From positions 36,671,526-36,735,525 of the forward strand of contig OX393553.1 in NCBI GenBank assembly GCA_947650365.1: a DNA stretch of 64,000 bases. Reading direction: 5' to 3'. Shown here in pieces: positions 46,320-57,532 of the stretch. Every line of letters begins with the position of its first letter. The stretch's first letter is position 1. The notes below the pieces were generated by a model. That model saw nothing but the letters and a program-made list of their open reading frames with translations, did not search any database and was not told the DNA's origin. The position numbers were made by a program, and so were the translations under genes. The stretch comes from Chamaelirium japonicum (lineage: Eukaryota > Streptophyta > Magnoliopsida > Liliales > Melanthiaceae).

Positions 46320-46940
46320 ATGCTATTTGTACTGTCTCCATAGGCAAACACATTGACAAACAAGACCCAAGCTATTTGTACCTAGGGGTGGCAATAGGTC
46401 GTGTCAGGTCAGGCTCGTGTCGTTTATAATTTTGGGTCAGGTTCATGTCGTGTCTAGTTTTGGGTCGTGTCCAAAACCCCTAGACCCGGACTTGACATGT
46501 TTAACTAATCATGTCTAGATCCTAAACTCGTACCCGACCTGCTTATAAATGGGTAGATCCGATCGATAAGACTCGTTAGATCCGTTTATCACACAGGCCT
46601 ATTCAATTGACACGATCCGACTCGACTCGATCTGACCCGTAAACTCAGTGGTACTACATATTACAGTATTGGATTACAGGTAGACCCGACCCGACACGAC
46701 CTGTTGAATTTTAAACGGGTCTTCTCAGGTCTACCGTGTTCAGACCCTAAACCCGGACCCAACCCATTTATTAAATGGGTCTATAGTGTCGACCCGTTTA
46801 CGACCCGAACCAGTTTAATCCTCAACCAGACCCGCTAACTTCGTGTCGTGTCCAAAATTGCCTGCCCTATTTGTACCACCACCATTTCATGGGTTCTAGT
46901 TTGTCAATGTTTTTGTCCATGGAGATGGTACAAATAGCAT
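46320..46940. mobile_element. Outer MITE (ATGCTATTTGTAC ends), TA target, split by a hAT MITE
   Basis: The left arm begins ATGCTATTTGTACTGTCTCC. The right arm ends with the complement GGAGATGGTACAAATAGCAT. TA lies at 46318-46319 and 46941-46942. Removing the inner element (46383-46869) and one copy of its 8-bp duplication leaves a hairpin-like MITE of about 126 bp. Confidence 0.75.
46383..46869. mobile_element. hAT-type MITE, copy 2 (nested)
   Basis: 487 bp; starts TAGGGGTGGCAA and ends TTGCCTGCCCTA. A perfect 8-bp duplication TTTGTACC lies at 46375-46382 and 46870-46877. Same family as 2939-3418. Confidence 0.9.
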
Positions 46941-47531
46941 TAGTCAAAAAAAAAATAAAAAATGGCAAGTGATTACTTTGTACGTACGCATGCATGCAGA
47001 TTGAAGACGTCCCCATGGATAAGCACACGAAGCCGGGTGCTTTACAGAACAGTTGAACCTGCATGGGAGTGAGAGCTCCGGACGAATATTTCCATGTCGA
47101 TAGTGGCCTGGCCCTATGATGGATGAGGGATAGGGTTAGGGTTTCCTTTTTCCCAGGGGAAATGGACAAGAAGCTGGCACTCAGGTGACTTGGAATCACA
47201 ACACATGGCAACAAAAACAAACGGGTCAAGTCCCATCACTGATCCCTCTCCCCATGCATTTTTGGAGCTAGTGCTCCTCCCGGGCTGGCTAGCTCCGACT
47301 CGGCTCCTCTCGATTCCGTCCTTTTTTCGAGTCTTTGGAGTCAGAGCTTCAATAAGCCATGCTCATGATCCAACAGCTAAGATCCATCGGGCTCAGTTGT
47401 TTGCGTACCTAGATGAAAAAGATCGATCCCTACCGTTGAAAGATGAGCATGGCACATCGAAGGACCGACTCCAAGGACTTGAAAAAAGGACAGAATCGAG
47501 AGGAGGCCATCCGCCATTGGCGCTTGGTTCT

Positions 47532-47534
<3 letters not shown>

Positions 47535-47597
<63 letters not shown>
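47535..47597 (+). repeat. (CT)n microsatellite
   Basis: CT run with one interruption (CTTTCT) near 47578. Confidence 0.95.
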
Positions 47598-47828
47598 CAA
47601 CAAACCAATTTTGGTAGGACGCTTGGTTGGTGGTCCGTCCCCATAGTGGTCTCTACATTTAGATCAGATATACCATCAGTATGTTATGCTTCTAAATTAA
47701 GTCGATCAATCGTGCCATTTTAGAATTATTTGATGGATCGGCACTCCCTAGCTGTCTAACATAGGATATCTATGCATTATCTCGCACAACATGCCTCGAG
47801 CTATGCTTAACTTTAGTTTATGCCAACA

Positions 47829-48014
47829 GGCTCTTGGCTTGGTGGTACTGGCTTCCTCTCTCCCTTGTTAGAGAGGTTTTCTATTCGACTCCTAGTCTGG
47901 CGTTGATATGTGCGGTGTGCCTTTGCCCCCCATTTTGATCTCCAGAACCTTTTTAGACCTTGCTCTAGCGCCTTGTCCTATGACTACTTGGTCGATCGAT
48001 TCAACAAAAAAAAG
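47829..48014 (+). mobile_element. tRNA-derived SINE-like copy (plus strand)
   Basis: A-box-like TTGGCTTGGTGGTA near 47833, B-box-like TATTCGACTCC at 47883-47893, then CTTGCTCTAGCGCCTTGTCC and an A-rich end CAACAAAAAAAAG. It shares order and wording with the minus-strand copy at 4497-4776, from which it differs in the middle. Target duplication not found. Confidence 0.6.
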
Positions 48015-48132
48015 AGTTTAATATACGAAGAAAGATATTGTAAGATTTTTTTTTTTTTTTTTCGGTTGAGATTGTTGTGGAATGCTTTTGTCTGCCCTAG
48101 TGATATCATTTGTAACATGTCCTCCCAATCGT

Positions 48133-48260
48133 AGTGGGAGGAGGAGATTTGTTAGGATTTAGTCCCGCATCGGCTAAGGATGGGAGTTAAAGGAAACTGT
48201 TACCGCCACCCACTTAATGGATCTGCCCACCCCCTCATTTCATTTATCTTTATGGATGAA
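48133..48260 (+). mobile_element. Possible Copia 3' LTR start
   Basis: AGTGGGAGGAGGAGATTTG followed by TGTTAGGATTTAGTCCCGCATCGG resembles the polypurine tract plus LTR start of plant Copia elements. The rest of the LTR was not delimited. Confidence 0.35.
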
Positions 48261-48456
48261 AATATTCTTACCGTTAGAATGGGGGGTGTGTGTGGAGTGT
48301 GAAATGGGAAAAAAAAAAAACTATGGTGTGTTCATCAATGGGGTGGTGACAGGAATTCATGAGGTGGCAGGCAAATTACCATTAGCTAAATCAATGCGAA
48401 TAGACATTTGCGCCCCATGCGGGGAGAATTCGAATGGCAAAAATGCACAATACCAA

Positions 48457-49012
48457 CATCTATATAACATAGCACATCGGTTTTGTGCCGACTAGACAAA
48501 ACGAAAGCTGACAAGGACAAACTGACTGGGCAAAAATAAACCGAATAGATCTAATCATTCATTCAAAAGCCAACACACGATCTCTATCTCCCCATCAACC
48601 AACTCCCTCCCCTTGGTTTCAAATCCCGACTTATTTAAACTACACTAAACCTGAACCAGTTTATCCCGTGATCGTTGTTCTCATCAAAGGCTATAAATCC
48701 GCCTGTTGGAATTTCGGCCGCCCTAAACCATTGGGTCAATCTCAAGGATTCCGTTCGAATGGAGACAATTGTGATTGATCGATTATAGGGGGAGGGGGAG
48801 TTGGTTGCGTCGAAGGCGCCCGCTTCGTGCCAATCGGCACGGGCGAGAAAATGGGTGTCTCTATGAATGCCGGTGTTATCGTCGAAAGTGTTTTGTTGCC
48901 GAAGGCGTTCAGGTGTATTGCCGTTGAAGGCAGTCCGCTGCAGTTCTGACAGATATGTTACTATAGAAGATGATCCGTTGCAGTGCCGACAAACACGAAC
49001 ATGCACTAGCAT
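48457..49012 (+). repeat. Dispersed repeat, copy B (partner at 30515-31140)
   Basis: Same ordered words as copy A in the same orientation, from CATCTATATAACAT to ACATGCACTAG, with many substitutions and without copy A's internal tandem duplication. Function unknown. Confidence 0.7.
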
Positions 49013-49313
49013 CAGAACAATTCACACGATGGGTCAAAAAAAAAAAATCAAAAAGGGAGAGGGAAAACAACAGGTGATTGACCACTTAAGTTACGAAACC
49101 ACCAAAGAGGACTACTTTGAAAACAAGATACCAAAGAGGCCAAATAAGATTAAGTGTGACCAATTAAATTGGCCCTTCATTTTGTTCAGCAGCTGCATTA
49201 ACTGTTCCTCGATGAAAGGCCCTAGCCTCCAGCTTGAGACCAGCTCCAACGACCTCCTCTCTGGCGATCCCCACCACTCTACCCTCTCAGACCTCTCCTT
49301 CAGCCGGCCTCAA

Positions 49314-49789
49314 CTTGAGAGCAAATGGGTTGACCTGTTTCGTGTCGTGTCCGGTTTCGTGTCGTGTCCAAAACCCCTAAACCCAGACTTGACCTGTTTA
49401 ACTAATGGTGTCTAAACTATAAACCCATACCCGACCCATTTATAAACGGATAGACCCGGTAATACTTGTTTAAATATTCATTCATTATAATTTTTTTATT
49501 TTATATTTCGTTGTAACTCTTCATCATGGGTGTCCTGATCACAGCGATTCGTTGAACCCATCGCAGACCAGTGAATCAGATATCTAACTATATCACACTG
49601 TGATCAGATACCAGGTAGACCCAACCCGACACGACACGATCCATTTTTTTTTAAACGGGTCAGAGACAAAACCTGGACCCGACCCGTTTACTAATCAGGT
49701 TAATCGTGTCGATCTGTTTATGACCCGAACCCGTTTAATCCAGACCAAGACCTGCTAATTTCGTGTCGGGTCTAAATTTGCCCGCCCTA
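49314..49789. mobile_element. hAT-type MITE, copy 3 (decayed left end)
   Basis: The right end TTTGCCCGCCCTA at 49777-49789 and the CGGGTC/GACCCG-rich body match the 2939 and 46383 family. The left end is degraded (GAGAGCAAATGGG instead of TAGGGGTGGCAA). No clean target duplication. Confidence 0.7.
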
Positions 49790-49826
49790 GCTTCTGCTGC
49801 CTCTTCAGGCTGACAGAGGTCCAGCA

Positions 49827-50397
49827 TAGGGATGTGCATCGGTTCGAAACCGACATATTTAAGCAAAACCCAAACCAATCCAACTTAGGTCGGTTTTGAG
49901 AATTTGCAATCCGATCCAAACCGATTGAGACTGGAATCCAATCCAATCCAATCCAATTAAAGTCGGTTTGGATTGGATTGGATGGTCGGTTTGGGCTTTG
50001 GCCCATATGCTTACTATATTTTTTTTTTATTTGGACATAATTTCAACTTTAAAATGATTATTTCAAAATTATAGAATGATACTACATTACTTACCAAAAT
50101 ACCAAGTTATCAACAACAATACCATTATGTCCACAATATTCATATCCATCAAATATTAAAATCTACAAAGTATAGTTTTAACAATTAAACAAAAGTTCAC
50201 AACAGTTACTACTAAATTAGTAAATTATAAACCAGAGTCCGGTTCGGTTCGGTTCGGTTTAGGTCGGTTTTTAATTGATAAATCCGATAACCGATCGAAT
50301 CATATCGGTTTTGAGAAATCCTGATCCAATCCGATCCGTTGAGTGTGTCGAAACCGATCAAATTCGGTCGGTTTGGTTTGGATCCTGCACACCCCTA
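49827..50397. mobile_element. hAT-type MITE (TAGGGATGTGCA family)
   Basis: 571 bp; ends TAGGGATGTGCA and TGCACACCCCTA. A perfect 8-bp target duplication GTCCAGCA lies at 49819-49826 and 50398-50405. The body is rich in GATTGGATTGG and CGGTTTGG words with an AT-rich centre. Confidence 0.9.
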
Positions 50398-50956
50398 GTC
50401 CAGCAGGTGGGTCTCCGCCCTCCGCAGCTGCGGCTATAGGATCGAGACGAAGGGAAATAGGAGGCGAGGGATCATTGCTTCGCGACCAAGCCAAACAAAT
50501 CCCCACTGCCGCCGAGGCCGTCGCCGTCGCCGCCTTCCTCCTCGTCGATCTCGAGATAGAATGACTCGCACAGGTATCGGACGATCCGGATCTCCTGGCC
50601 TGGGACTACTGTGTACTCATTGTTAGTCGGGCTGTCCAAGGCCCCGAATCTCGAGGCCACAGAACTCTTGGTATCTCTGCTGAGATCTTAGTCCAGGGAT
50701 ATAATTGGGATTACAAATGCGGAGGTGACAGTAGATGGGAAATTGAGTCACAGTCCCATTTTAGTCCTATTTCCTACTTTGGGGGATAGATCCTTAATAG
50801 TGCATCCTTTTATACATATTTTTGTCCTTTTTATTCAATGCCCAAAAAAAGAACGGGTCAGAAAAAAAATCAAAAAATTGATTATGGGTCAGTTTCAAAT
50901 ATTGGAGTCCAAGTTTTGTGGTGTTAACCCTAACTTTTGTAAACCCTAAAAAAATT

Positions 50957-51237
50957 TGGGTTATTTTGACTTTGCCCCCCAAATTTTACCTTGAATTAGA
51001 CTTTACCCCCCATATTTTCATTAATAGACTTTACCCTCCAAAACTAACTGTTCCGAGTCAGCACACCCCCAAAACTTTATTTCTTTTCCGTCAGCTCACC
51101 CTTTCTCTTAGATGGTGAGCTGAGGGAAGGGTGAGCTGACAGAACAGTTAGTTTTGGGAGGGTAAAGTCTAATTAATGAAAGAATAGGGGCTAAAGTCTA
51201 ATTCATGGCAAAATTTGGGGGCAAAGTTAAAATAACT
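50957..51237. mobile_element. Fold-back MITE, copy 2 (CCCCCAAATTTT family)
   Basis: Left arm GGGTTATTTTGACTTTGCCC, right arm GGGGGCAAAGTTAAAATAAC. The same internal GTCAGCTCACC/GGTGAGCTGA hairpin as 5268-5533. Confidence 0.75.
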
Positions 51238-51508
51238 CAAAAATTTTTGTAATCAATCCTATTTTTTTTCGGCTCCTTGTTATGACCCTGTTATCAAGTT
51301 GGTCAGATCATATTTTTGGCAACAATAATCTTAGATGGTTGATGGCATGTTTTTGGATTAAACCAGTCCAACAATCAAGTATGATTACCATCCACATCAA
51401 ATTGTTCTATGGATCCAGAGCAGCACCTCTACTTTAGGCTCCTACATAAATCTCATTGACAATATCACATAAAGCCCCTATGTCAGGTTGGGTTTTGTAT
51501 TTTGTCTA

Positions 51509-51637
51509 TGTCGAGCGGTTGGTCCTACATCGGTAATGTGAGCGGATCGAGATGGCTGTCTTAATATACCCACTGTAGGTGTTTTTCTCTCTTCATGAGA
51601 TCGGTCTTTTGGGACATGCACTCCGGATGTTGTCACA
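51509..51637 (+). mobile_element. Small LTR with primer-binding site (TRIM-like)
   Basis: A 129-bp block starts TGTCGAGCGGTTGGTCC, contains CTACATCGG, and ends GTTGTCACA. It is followed at 51638 by TGGTATCAAAGC, close to the initiator-Met primer-binding site (TGGTATCAGAGC). The length and CACATCGG-type wording fit terminal-repeat retrotransposons in miniature. A second LTR was not found. Confidence 0.5.
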
Positions 51638-51785
51638 TGGTATCAAAGCTGGATCCGCTCTGGGAAGCATTTCTTGAGTGGCTCTCTAACCCACACATTC
51701 GTGCGGGTAGGTCCGCGGTGAAAACACTCTCCGTGTGCCGCGGGGGTGGGGGGGGTGGGGGTGTTAAGGGGGGTAACATACACAC

Positions 51786-51789
<4 letters not shown>

Positions 51790-51874
<85 letters not shown>

Positions 51875-51879
51875 CTCTC

Positions 51880-51917
<38 letters not shown>
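51790..51917 (+). repeat. (CT)n microsatellite with TCC interruptions
   Basis: A CT tract of about 128 bases, preceded by a G-rich stretch at 51741-51775 (GGGGGTGGGGGGGGTGGGGG). Confidence 0.95.
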
Positions 51918-52589
51918 AAAATTCCTAAGCGTGGGAACTAATAGAGGGTGACATCCATAAGGACCCTCTCTTTCATGGCTTCAACTTCTTCCGGCTTCGG
52001 AAACCCATTATTTCTTTCAACTCCGCCTCCAACACTTCCGGCAACTTCCGTCACTTCTTCTCGACTGCTGATTACATCCACTGGAATGACCAACACGGAA
52101 AGATCGGACGGATGGTGCTGGTCCACGACGTTGGCATGACATCATGTCCCCCGCTCGGAGGCCTCGTCCGGCGACAGTACGGCAGCTATGGGGACTTCCC
52201 CGGTGGCACCCAGCTGGATATTCATCAAGAAAAAGGGTTCCGTGATATCGAACATAATGGAGGATGAGGGACCTCGGAGCGACGAGGTGGGAGGAAAACA
52301 AGAAGCGGGGACCAGTTCTAAGGACGGGGACGGGGACGGGGGACGAGAGAGACGAAGGGTGGCTCACAACTAGGCATCGGCAGCCGTTTGTCCGGCTATC
52401 GCGGGCTCGGCAATGGGCCGACGACCCGTCGAGTAGCGAGACTCGGAGGAGGGGACATGTGATGGAGGTCAACTTCAGCTCCGATCGGCCGCCAGATCCC
52501 CATCTCATCCCGGCTCCGGTGACGATGCCATTGCTTCCGCCGGTGGCAGCCTGGTATCCCCGGGAGGCTCTGTGGGGTATTAACAATCT

Positions 52590-52928
52590 GAACCCAATAT
52601 CGAGTGCTTCGGACGTCCGCCGGCCACAATTGGGTCCAATCCGGGCGCCCGTCGGGGAGCCCCGGCCCGGCGGTGGCGTCCGGGGAGGACACGAGGGTGG
52701 TGGTTAGCCCCACCGCCGAGGCCGCAGATCGGATGTGGTTCGTGCTCCGGCAGCGGGAAAACCAGTGAGTTGGGGTGGAGTTTTTAGGGCAAGGATGATC
52801 ATCTTCTACCTTCTTTTTAATCGTTTTCATGATGGGTTTGCACTTTCTTTTCAAATATTAATGCAGAGAAAAGGAGACCTCTTTGCCTCAGATTTCAAAG
52901 AGCTACTTGAGAATCAAGTACTTTTGCT

Positions 52929-52967
<39 letters not shown>

Positions 52968-53117
52968 CTCTCCTCTCTCTTCTCCTCCTCTCTCTCTCTC
53001 TCTCTCTCTCTCTTGGGTTTCATGGTTGTGGTTTCACTTTGCAGGGATGGGAGGATGACAGTTAGGGTGTTGATGAAGTATATAGCTAAGAAATTGGCAC
53101 TGGAGAATGAATCAGAG
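52590..53117 (+). CDS. Partial DRIP/BMI1-type E3 ligase gene: start of RAWUL domain
   Basis: Three exons join in frame: one ending at 52764, then 52867-52917 and 53045-53117. Junctions are CA/A and AA/G, with GTGAGT, GTACTT and GTATTT donors and AG acceptors. The product reads RMWFVLRQRENQ, then SLPQISKSYLRIKDGRMTV and MKYIAKKLALENESE. This matches the segment of plant DREB2A-interacting (DRIP) and related Polycomb RING proteins that opens the ubiquitin-like RAWUL domain (LPQIS.CYLRIKDG...KKYL..KL.L..EAE). The upstream exon is GC-rich, and its start is unclear (the frame opens after a TGA near 52588). I find no RING finger upstream and no following RAWUL exon within several kb. It may be a truncated gene, a distant-exon gene or a captured fragment. 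The second intron holds a CT microsatellite. Confidence 0.6.
52931..53013 (+). repeat. CT-rich microsatellite in the RAWUL-gene intron
   Basis: CT runs interrupted by GTC and TCC between exon 2 and exon 3 of the DRIP-like locus; it ends about 30 bases before the acceptor and may serve as an extended polypyrimidine tract. Confidence 0.9.
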
Positions 53118-54780
53118 GTATTTAATGCCATTCTCCCTTGTGCTTCTTTCCCTACATGGTAGTTGCTTTTCAATATGAGCTTTTTTTAAAAAATTATTAG
53201 CTCCAATTTGAGCTGTGCAAAGCACCCCAAAGTCTTGCAAGAACAAAAACCAAGAATTAATAGTGTCACAACCCTGAGTTCATCTACTAGTAACCTCATC
53301 ACCTTCTCAAATGGTTGGTGCTAGGGCCAGCTAAAAGGAAGCAAGGGTCATCTTGTGGAATCTCCAACTTTTCTAGTAATATTTTGTTGGCTATGGCTCA
53401 ATTTTAGAGGCCGAGGAAAAATTTAGTCCGATCGATCGACATGTCGATCTAAATCAACTGATCTGTTTGGGTGACGTTCTGAAAGACCGATCGGATCTAT
53501 TAATTGCAGATTGATTGGATGTGATTATAAGAAAAACAACTTTGTGGAAACTAAAGTACTATTCTAGTAACATTTTAGGTGGGGTATGTGTACATATTTG
53601 AGTGGCAGATCATAGTTTACTTTGATTAAGGTTCAGTAAGCTTGGAATGGGACTGATTGGGTTGTTACATATATAGTCTGTTGTCAGTGGTAATCATGGG
53701 TTTTTATTAGGTGGTGCAAGATTTGGTAAGTTTGGTGTTGGTTGCATGTGGAACCCTAGAACTCATGACCCATCATAGCAAAGCAACTTTTCCTAGAGTT
53801 GACATGTCTGAAATGAAAGGACATGCTTATAGGTACTAATCTTTGAGGAAATGTGAGAGTGGAGGACCCATTGGCAAATTGTAATTTCCTTTGATTAGCC
53901 TCTTTTGGTAAAGGACATATAATTAATCAGTCAGTACAAGAAAGTGCTAAAATTGTTCCCCTATTGTCTTATATGCTAATTTTGATTTTTTCTAAATTGA
54001 TTCATTATTAATATTTTTTTCAAATATAATGGAAGAGTTTTAAGAAGTATTATGCCGTATGTTTTGTTGTTTTCCCCGTAGAGTACAAAATGAAGGCCCC
54101 TAACCGTCTTTCATGTCTATCCAATCGATCACCATTATACATTAGAAATTCTAATTAGAGATCATCAAATGTGTCGCTCATGTGATAAACTATGATCGTG
54201 CAATCATGTTCATATGTTTTTAAAAAAATTTCCCAATATCCGAGCCTGGACTACATAAATAGTGATCAAATCATCTTAATGCCAAATACATATTTGCACG
54301 TACTTATTGTAAACTGTATTCGTACATGGAAGTAAGTGTCACTAACGCAACTATAAAACTTACAAATTCTTTACCAATTATGTTGTAGCATCTGATATAA
54401 TTAGCTCTACCAAAGTTTTGACATTGTTAAATAGACCTTGCATATATGAGGCCTTAAAATGATAAATGTATAATTGGCAAAGAATTTGTAAGTTTTATAG
54501 TTTTCAAATTTTGACCAAATATCAATCTTGATTCTATATAGAAGCTATCATTCCTTTCCATGGTCAAATTATCACAAGAAACCAAACAAACACACAAAAC
54601 ATAAGTTTAGGACATGAATCTTCGATCATAAAGAGCACCTACAAATAAAATACATGCATGTCGTTTTCAAGGATTATATTCTGTAGAACATTACATGTCC
54701 ATTCACATCCAATTAAAAACTAAGAAAATTTAAAAATAAACTCAGTTGGTTAGTGTTATAAACATGTGAAGTATCTTGGG
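53118..54780. other. No gene recognised
   Basis: AT-rich, intron- or intergenic-like sequence. I looked for the remainder of the RAWUL domain and did not find it. Confidence 0.5.
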
Positions 54781-54785
54781 TTTTT

Positions 54786-55345
54786 TTTTTGCTAATTTCC
54801 TCCCCAACCAATTGGTTAACTAAGAAAGCCTCCCTCATTTTTCAGTAATTACATAAACCTCCCTCGTATAAACAAGTGCAGTACTGGATGTACACACTTG
54901 CATTACTACATTTGTGTATATATTAGCCCTACACTTGTGTGAATGAGGGAAGTTTCTATTATTACTAAAAATTGAGGGAGGTTTTCATAGTTAGCATATT
55001 AGAGCATCGCATGCCAGCCTATCTACTCTAGAGAACCAAAAGTAGAGAGAAATGTCAATTTTTCTAGAATAGAGAGCCATAATTGAAACCCAACCCCAGC
55101 ATGCACGATCTCTATTCTAGATAGCCAAAATGAGGTGGGGGCCCCCAAGATTGGCGAAGGCTGGCGACAATCGTGGCTGAATGTGGGTGGGACCCCCGCA
55201 ATTGAGCAAAGAAGTCTAGAGCCCGTTAGAGGCCAGGACTATTTCGGATCGAGATTTCGCTCGCCAAAAAAGCTAAGTTGAATGTATATAGAGAGAGGTT
55301 GCTGGAGATGCGTTGCTCTTAGTTGGGGAGGAATTAGCATATCCC
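54786..55345. mobile_element. Fold-back MITE split by a Tourist-like element
   Basis: Left arm GCTAATTTCCTCCCCAACC, then GCCTCCCTCATTTTTCAGTAAT. The right arm has ATTGAGGGAGG and GTTGGGGAGGAATTAGC, the latter lying beyond the inserted element. Excision of 55002-55318 with one TTA restores a continuous arm (GTTAGCATATTAGTTGGGG). Confidence 0.65.
55002..55318. mobile_element. Tourist-like MITE (GAGCATCGC ends), TTA target
   Basis: 317 bp. Left end GAGCATCGCATGCCAGC, right end GCTGGAGATGCGTTGCTC. TTA duplications lie at 54999-55001 and 55319-55321. Inner AGAGAACCAAAAGTAGAGAG words are typical of this high-copy family. Confidence 0.8.
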
Positions 55346-56330
55346 TCGTATCGTTTATTCTAAGTATCTCTCATGAAAAGCAGAATAAACATACTTTAAA
55401 CCACATTAACTATATCGAAGAATGGTTGACGAAATAAAAGTATGATTTATTGTAAATTTAACTTGCAATACTGTTGGAAGTTAGGTGTTATTCTCTCAAA
55501 AGAAAATAATAAATTAGCCACCGTATTATATCTAAAAACCACCTTCATGAGCCTCAAAATAAGTTAAGACAACATCAACTAATTAGTTCTTTATATATTT
55601 TTTTCATTTTTGTTGCCATTTGTTGTGGCTTAGTCAAACAAAACAAACATTCAACTATATGATCATGATGAACTGTTAACATGACGATATACAATACAAT
55701 CATCATTCATATGCATGAACTACAGTCATGCCATGCATATTACTTTATCTCCAAGGTCAACTGTGTGCCATTGGTTGCAATTTTTCTGTTAGTGTTTGGT
55801 TGACCCTGTATTATTGATGCTATATGTATTTGGTTATGCACTAATCAAGAAAATTAACAACATATGTGGTTTCTCCATTTGCCATGGCATTGTTCAATGG
55901 ACCATGCCTTATACTTGCATGAGGATGCCCAATGAGTATGACATGTAAGATTCATCTCTCGAACATGCATCTAATGGGATTATCATTTCCAATGATTGAT
56001 GCACAAATCCCATAGACGAATATTTGTTCGAATCATATATAATGTGATGACACTCTTAATTTCTTAATTTTTGTTTGAACCTCCTATGCATGGATCGACT
56101 TTGCTTTTGGTATTTTTTTTTTCAAGTTGGGATTCCTTTCTCATGTGCATACAATTATTAATCATTAGCATGCCCGGACTAATTTTCTTTTGAGATAATA
56201 GTATGTTGCCAATTACTTGTGTTGACCTTGCAACCTCGCAACTATATACTTCGACTATCGTTGTTTCATGGAGGCCACCTCGATCTCTCAGTACTTTGTT
56301 TGTAATATTTACCTAGTCTAATGCTATATA
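55346..56330. other. No gene recognised
   Basis: AT-rich intergenic sequence with no credible open frame or paired repeat. Confidence 0.5.
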
Positions 56331-56333
56331 TTA

Positions 56334-56599
56334 GAGCACCTTCAACACCTCGTCAGAGGTATCGTTATAGATAATTATTAATTTTTACCATTTGGTCACT
56401 GCAACAACTTAATTATTTAAATTAACTTTACAAGCAAGATTGTAGTCTAGCACTGGCTCGTCACATGTAGAGAGCCTTTGGTCAAACTTGGTGAGCCACA
56501 TAAGATAGCAACACCTCAAAAAATAAAACAATCGAGAAATATATGATTTTGGCTCTCCAAATGAACAAAAATTAAAGCGCTTGTTGGATATCGGTGCTC
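56334..56599. mobile_element. Tourist-like MITE (GAGCACC ends), TTA target
   Basis: 266 bp. Left GAGCACCTTCAACA, right TGTTGGATATCGGTGCTC. TTA lies at 56331-56333 and 56600-56602. Confidence 0.8.
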
Positions 56600-56602
56600 T
56601 TA

Positions 56603-57351
56603 GTGGGGGATCTGCCGCCCATATTTACAGCCCCCAAAATTAAAAAAAAAACTTAAACCATCATTACCATGGTTGAAACCACAAACCCAATGAGCCAAAC
56701 AAAAGAAAAGAAGGATGGGGGGGTCCAATCTAAAGGTACACATGGACCCCTCGCACGATACGATGGCGATCAAAACTATCATCATGCTTTGGATGGCGAT
56801 GGGGGTCTATCGTCATGCTCTCGCATGGCTCACGAAAAAAGATCGATGGTTAGAGGAGTCGATCACCAGAGCCCAAAGTGGTGGCACTTGTTGGAATTAA
56901 TACTGAAGTCCCCATCATTCCATCAACAGCAGACTATTCGGAAAGGCAATGCATGGGAAGATATTATCAACCATAGAGAATCATTCCAAGCTAGTAGGTG
57001 AGGAGGGGAGCATCAAAGCAACAAAGGCAAAGGACCACACTACCCCCTACCAACACCCATAGGGTGCGATGTGTTGCGTCCGTGAAGGCCGGATCGAATG
57101 GTGTAGCTGAAAGAAAAGGAGGGCTAGGGATATATAGCCTAGGTAGTGTGAAAGTGTTTGTGTCCGTCCGTTCCTTTTCCCGGTTGGTGGTGGATTGGCT
57201 TAATTCCCTTGGGGCGAGGGTTTACAAGTGAGAATAAAAGGTGGGATGGCGTGAGGGAATATTGGACTTGCTGTGCTTCTAAGATAAGGGATCCATCGAG
57301 TAGGGTCGATCGTAATAGAAAAAGGATCGTGAGGGAGACGTGCATGAGTAC

Positions 57352-57398
<47 letters not shown>

Positions 57399-57532
57399 TC
57401 TAATATTCTAACGTGCATGGAACGATTCCTCCTCATAGATGTTGGGTTAGTCCTACGGGTGGGACTTGGGCGGGTCTAACCCGACCCGAATCCCGACCCG
57501 ATCGAAGAATGGACAACACAGCGATCTAGTGT
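56603..57532. other. No gene recognised; GA microsatellite at 57353-57396
   Basis: Mixed sequence up to the assembly gap. The only clear structure is the (GA)n run, plus GGGTCTAACCCGACCCGAATC words near 57472 that recall the hAT-type family of 2939-3418. Confidence 0.5.

Larger units (their letters stand above)
49195..50690. other. GC-rich host-like segment split by two hAT MITEs
   Basis: Three pieces (49195-49313, 49790-49826, 50398-50690) are GC-rich and gene-like in composition, and join across the two MITEs. The minus strand of the last piece has an open frame (50472-50660) reading IRIVRYLCESFYLEIDEEEGG, which I do not recognise. It may be a gene relic or an unannotated exon; I cannot assign a family. 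Confidence 0.35.

Noticed and set aside
47190-47723. 177-aa plus-strand frame as a gene.
   Set aside because: Contains a long serine-leucine run from the CT microsatellite; the remainder shows no motif or splice context.
52017-52586. 189-aa minus-strand frame as a gene.
   Set aside because: GC-rich region with long open frames on both strands. The plus strand holds the spliced RAWUL exons downstream, and the minus frame shows no motif.
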